Part shown: positions 33,150 to 34,822 of the stretch, in pieces
Position numbering within the stretch: the stretch's first letter is position 1
Layout of the letters: each line of letters begins with the position of its first letter
Origin: Intoshia linei
Lineage: Eukaryota; Orthonectida; Rhopaluridae
Length of the DNA: 34,822 bases
Direction of reading: 5' to 3'
Assembly: GCA_001642005.1 (NCBI GenBank)
Contig: LWCA01000275.1
Coordinates: 1 to 34,822 of the forward strand
Made by a program: the position numbers and the translations under genes
The notes under the pieces: generated by a model
The model's database searches: none
Seen by the model: only the letters and a program-made list of their open reading frames with translations
Told to the model about the DNA's origin: nothing

Positions 33150-33340
33150 AATAGCAGTACTGAACCTACCGTACTCAATACCTGGGAATCTAAAAATGTT
33201 AATGGAATCAAATTCGATCCTACCGTACACTAGACCCTCTTCGAGGGTCCATTTTACTAAATTGACCATTACAAAAATTATATTTTTGAATATCGTAACT
33301 ATTTTGTTTGTAAAATTTAAACATGAAAGCCTCAGAGTTT
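33150..33340 (+). repeat. Dispersed repeat B, left-half fragment
   Basis: GAACCTACCGTACTCAATACC and GATCCTACCGTACACTAGAC are two related blocks 54 bases apart inside this copy; 5325-5370 carries one such block. Downstream, GTAAAATTTAAA matches near 5470. Confidence 0.45.
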
Positions 33341-33514
33341 TTATCATTATTTTATTATAATTGGCTCGAATTTTTTTTCAGTGGGGCTTAGCATAAAAAA
33401 GGTTGGGAAACACTGATATAGATATAAGGTATAAATATATATCATATATATATATAAATAATATAGCATAGAGGTATAGGCATAAGGTGTCGTGAACTGT
33501 TAATAAAATAATTA

Positions 33515-33720
33515 ATATTAAGTGTTTTTTACCGTAAAGGCGTTACTTTGTCAGATTAAATTTTTTGAGTTTATCAGCTGTATTTTTTTTTAAAATTTTT
33601 GAACTCTCCATTTTTTAGAATAGATAATCTGGGGTTTGATCTTAAAAATTCACATTTTTGAGTTTGAGATGTATGATAATGTTTATGATTTAAAAACTAT
33701 CCACCAATTTATGTTGTATA
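33515..33720 (+). repeat. Dispersed repeat A, copy 6 (partial)
   Basis: It reads in order AGTGTTTTTTACCG, GGCGTTACTTTGTCAGATT, TCAGCTGTA, ATCTGGGGTTTGATCTT, TGATAATGTTTATGATT, corresponding most closely to copy 2 (10310-10640). The distal landmarks are missing. Confidence 0.55.
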
Positions 33721-33982
33721 CCAGCGCTTCTTAACCTTTTTTCTTAAAAAAATATAGACCTACCAAGTGCTTGATCTCGAAAATTCTTGAGAAATCACAT
33801 TATTTTCAACAATATAACAATTTAGAAATCGAAAACACACATTTAAAAATGATCTTTTATAAAATTAATAATTTAACTTTATATCTGGCAACTCTGCCGT
33901 CTACGGGTCTGGGTTGTTAAGTAATGTACAAATTTTTGAATTTTTTTCGAAAATAGAATATAATAGTTACAATATAATTTAA

Positions 33983-34822
33983 TTAATCATGGTGTATATA
34001 AAAATCGCTTACAGTAGCGAATTGGTCAAAAATTTCTTGAGGAACATTTTTCATTTTTGTCAGTTCTCTGTAAAATTCGTTACAATATTTGGTTCTCATA
34101 GTCAACTTGTTAATGTCTATGAGTGTTTCTATTCCATCTAAAATATTAAGAATTAAAATTTAAATGGAATGAAACCCTTATTGTTGTTTTCCGTAAATAA
34201 TTCACACACATATTGGTCTATATTTATTTTCGATAATTCATCATCATACTGGATATACTCTAAATAAGTTAATTTGCAATGAGTTTTTGCTTGAAATTCT
34301 CTGTACATTGATAAATTTATTTTTTCCTCGTGATCTCTAAAGTTTTCATGAATCCAATAAAAAATTTATTACACACTATCCGCTATTGGGTCAGTATCAA
34401 CTTGACACTGAATAAATCCACATTTTTGAAAACAATCTATGATTGTTTTTTCTTTTACATTTTTCAAACACCTTGATATAATGTTCATGGAATCAATCAG
34501 ATTAATATGTTTTAAATTTTTTTCATCGTTTATATTCATATGTGTAAGCAAGTATTTCACAATACTTTTTCGATAATACTGCTTTACATATTTAGTGATT
34601 CCAGCGTCCAACGGTTGCGTTAAGTTTGCAGTGTTTTTCGGGAGAAAATGTAGCTTAGTGTTTTTTAAGTTCAATTTTTCGTTAAAATATGCACTACTGT
34701 GAGATAAGCCATTGTTCACAAATAACAGAACTTTTCTGTTTTCGGATGTCATTTTTTTATCGAATGTTATCACCCAATCACAAAATATCATCACAGTCAT
34801 GCAAGACTTTTCATTCGATTTG
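33983..34822 (-). CDS. Pogo/Tigger-type DDE protein, probably domesticated (5' truncated by window)
   Basis: Exons in minus-strand order: 34822-34373 (open to the window edge), 34336-34176 and 34137-33983, with introns of 36 and 38 nt, giving about 255 residues. The family core is clear: FDKKMTSENRKVLLFVNN, then KLHFLPKNTANLTQPLDAGI, then YYRKSIVKYLL and IIDCFQKCGF, matching the catalytic domain of pogo/Tigger/jerky-like proteins. The third catalytic Asp is present in QPLDAG. The middle catalytic Asp, in the usual LLLDN block, is Asn here (LLFVNN), which should abolish cleavage. The region after CGF continues through two host-type introns (LEYIQYDDELSKI), as in TIGD-type genes. There is no stop or frameshift in 840 bases. 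The DNA-binding N-terminus and first Asp lie outside the window. An inactive but intact, spliced copy suggests a domesticated DNA-binding gene. Confidence 0.82.

Larger units (their letters stand above)
33027..33982. other. Repeat-rich spacer
   Basis: Contents in order: repeat B left-half fragment (33150-33340), an hAT-like 3' terminus (AAAGGTTGGGAAACACTG, ending 33415), an AT microsatellite (33420-33460), repeat A fragment (33515-33720), and an hAT-like 5' terminus (CAGCGCTTCTTAACCTTTT, 33722-33740). Open frames here overlap in both strands and are not gene-like. Confidence 0.55.

Noticed and set aside
33102-33360. Overlapping open frames on both strands (33102-33347 minus, 33112-33360 plus)
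   Set aside because: They cover repeat B sequence; neither has domain features, and both being open reflects base composition.

Overview
The window is eukaryotic and almost certainly metazoan. It is strongly AT-rich. Its genes are split by many very short GT-AG introns, mostly 31-46 nt, and read cleanly as animal proteins once those introns are removed: NME7, SmD2, an MRP1-type ABC transporter, an LCAT/PLA2G15-type acyltransferase, a sorbin/vinexin-type SH3 adaptor, SDHAF2, a Myt1 kinase and ATP synthase subunit g. NME7, an axonemal protein, fits a lineage that keeps cilia or flagella. Tiny introns with compact gene clusters recall reduced animals such as orthonectids, or some parasites, but that placement is a guess. 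No bacterial-style operons, CRISPR arrays or rRNA genes are visible.

Layout. 1-1441 holds no recognisable gene. NME7 (+) runs 1442-4343, with a 984-bp terminal-inverted-repeat element inside one intron. SmD2 (-) lies 4487-5069 and converges on NME7. After a repeat-bearing gap, one large ABCC/MRP gene (+) spans 6294-18535 in 29 inferred coding exons; its long introns hold copies of a dispersed repeat, a tRNA-Ser-like relic and a decayed mobile-element ORF. A secreted LCAT/PLA2G15-like gene (+) follows at 18843-21419. A repeat-rich gap precedes a small two-SH3 gene (+) at 24063-25357, which converges on SDHAF2 (-) at 25402-25845 with 44 bp between stop codons. A second mobile-element ORF (-) lies at 26254-26643. 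Then comes a gene-poor stretch with one tentative membrane microprotein (-) at 28344-28765. Myt1 kinase (+) at 29619-32139 converges on ATP synthase subunit g (-) at 32604-33026. The right edge is a pogo/Tigger-type DDE gene (-) at 33983-34822, truncated by the window end.

How the genes relate. They do not form a pathway. SDHAF2 (complex II assembly) and subunit g (ATP synthase) are mitochondrial. Myt1 is a cell-cycle kinase, SmD2 is a splicing component, and the MRP and acyltransferase genes concern transport and lipid metabolism. Adjacent genes are often convergent with very short spacers.

The most unusual points are: (1) a pogo/Tigger-derived gene with an uninterrupted reading frame, host-type 36- and 38-nt introns and Asn in place of the central catalytic Asp, suggesting domestication; (2) a long-TIR element with a perfect 8-bp target duplication in NME7; (3) an NME7 whose first NDPK domain has lost its active site and whose first coding exon is only the ATG; (4) two halves of one Cys-rich mobile protein family lying 10 kb apart. 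All exon joins were made by hand, from reading-frame continuity, GT-AG borders and remembered family features; none was tested with transcripts or searches.
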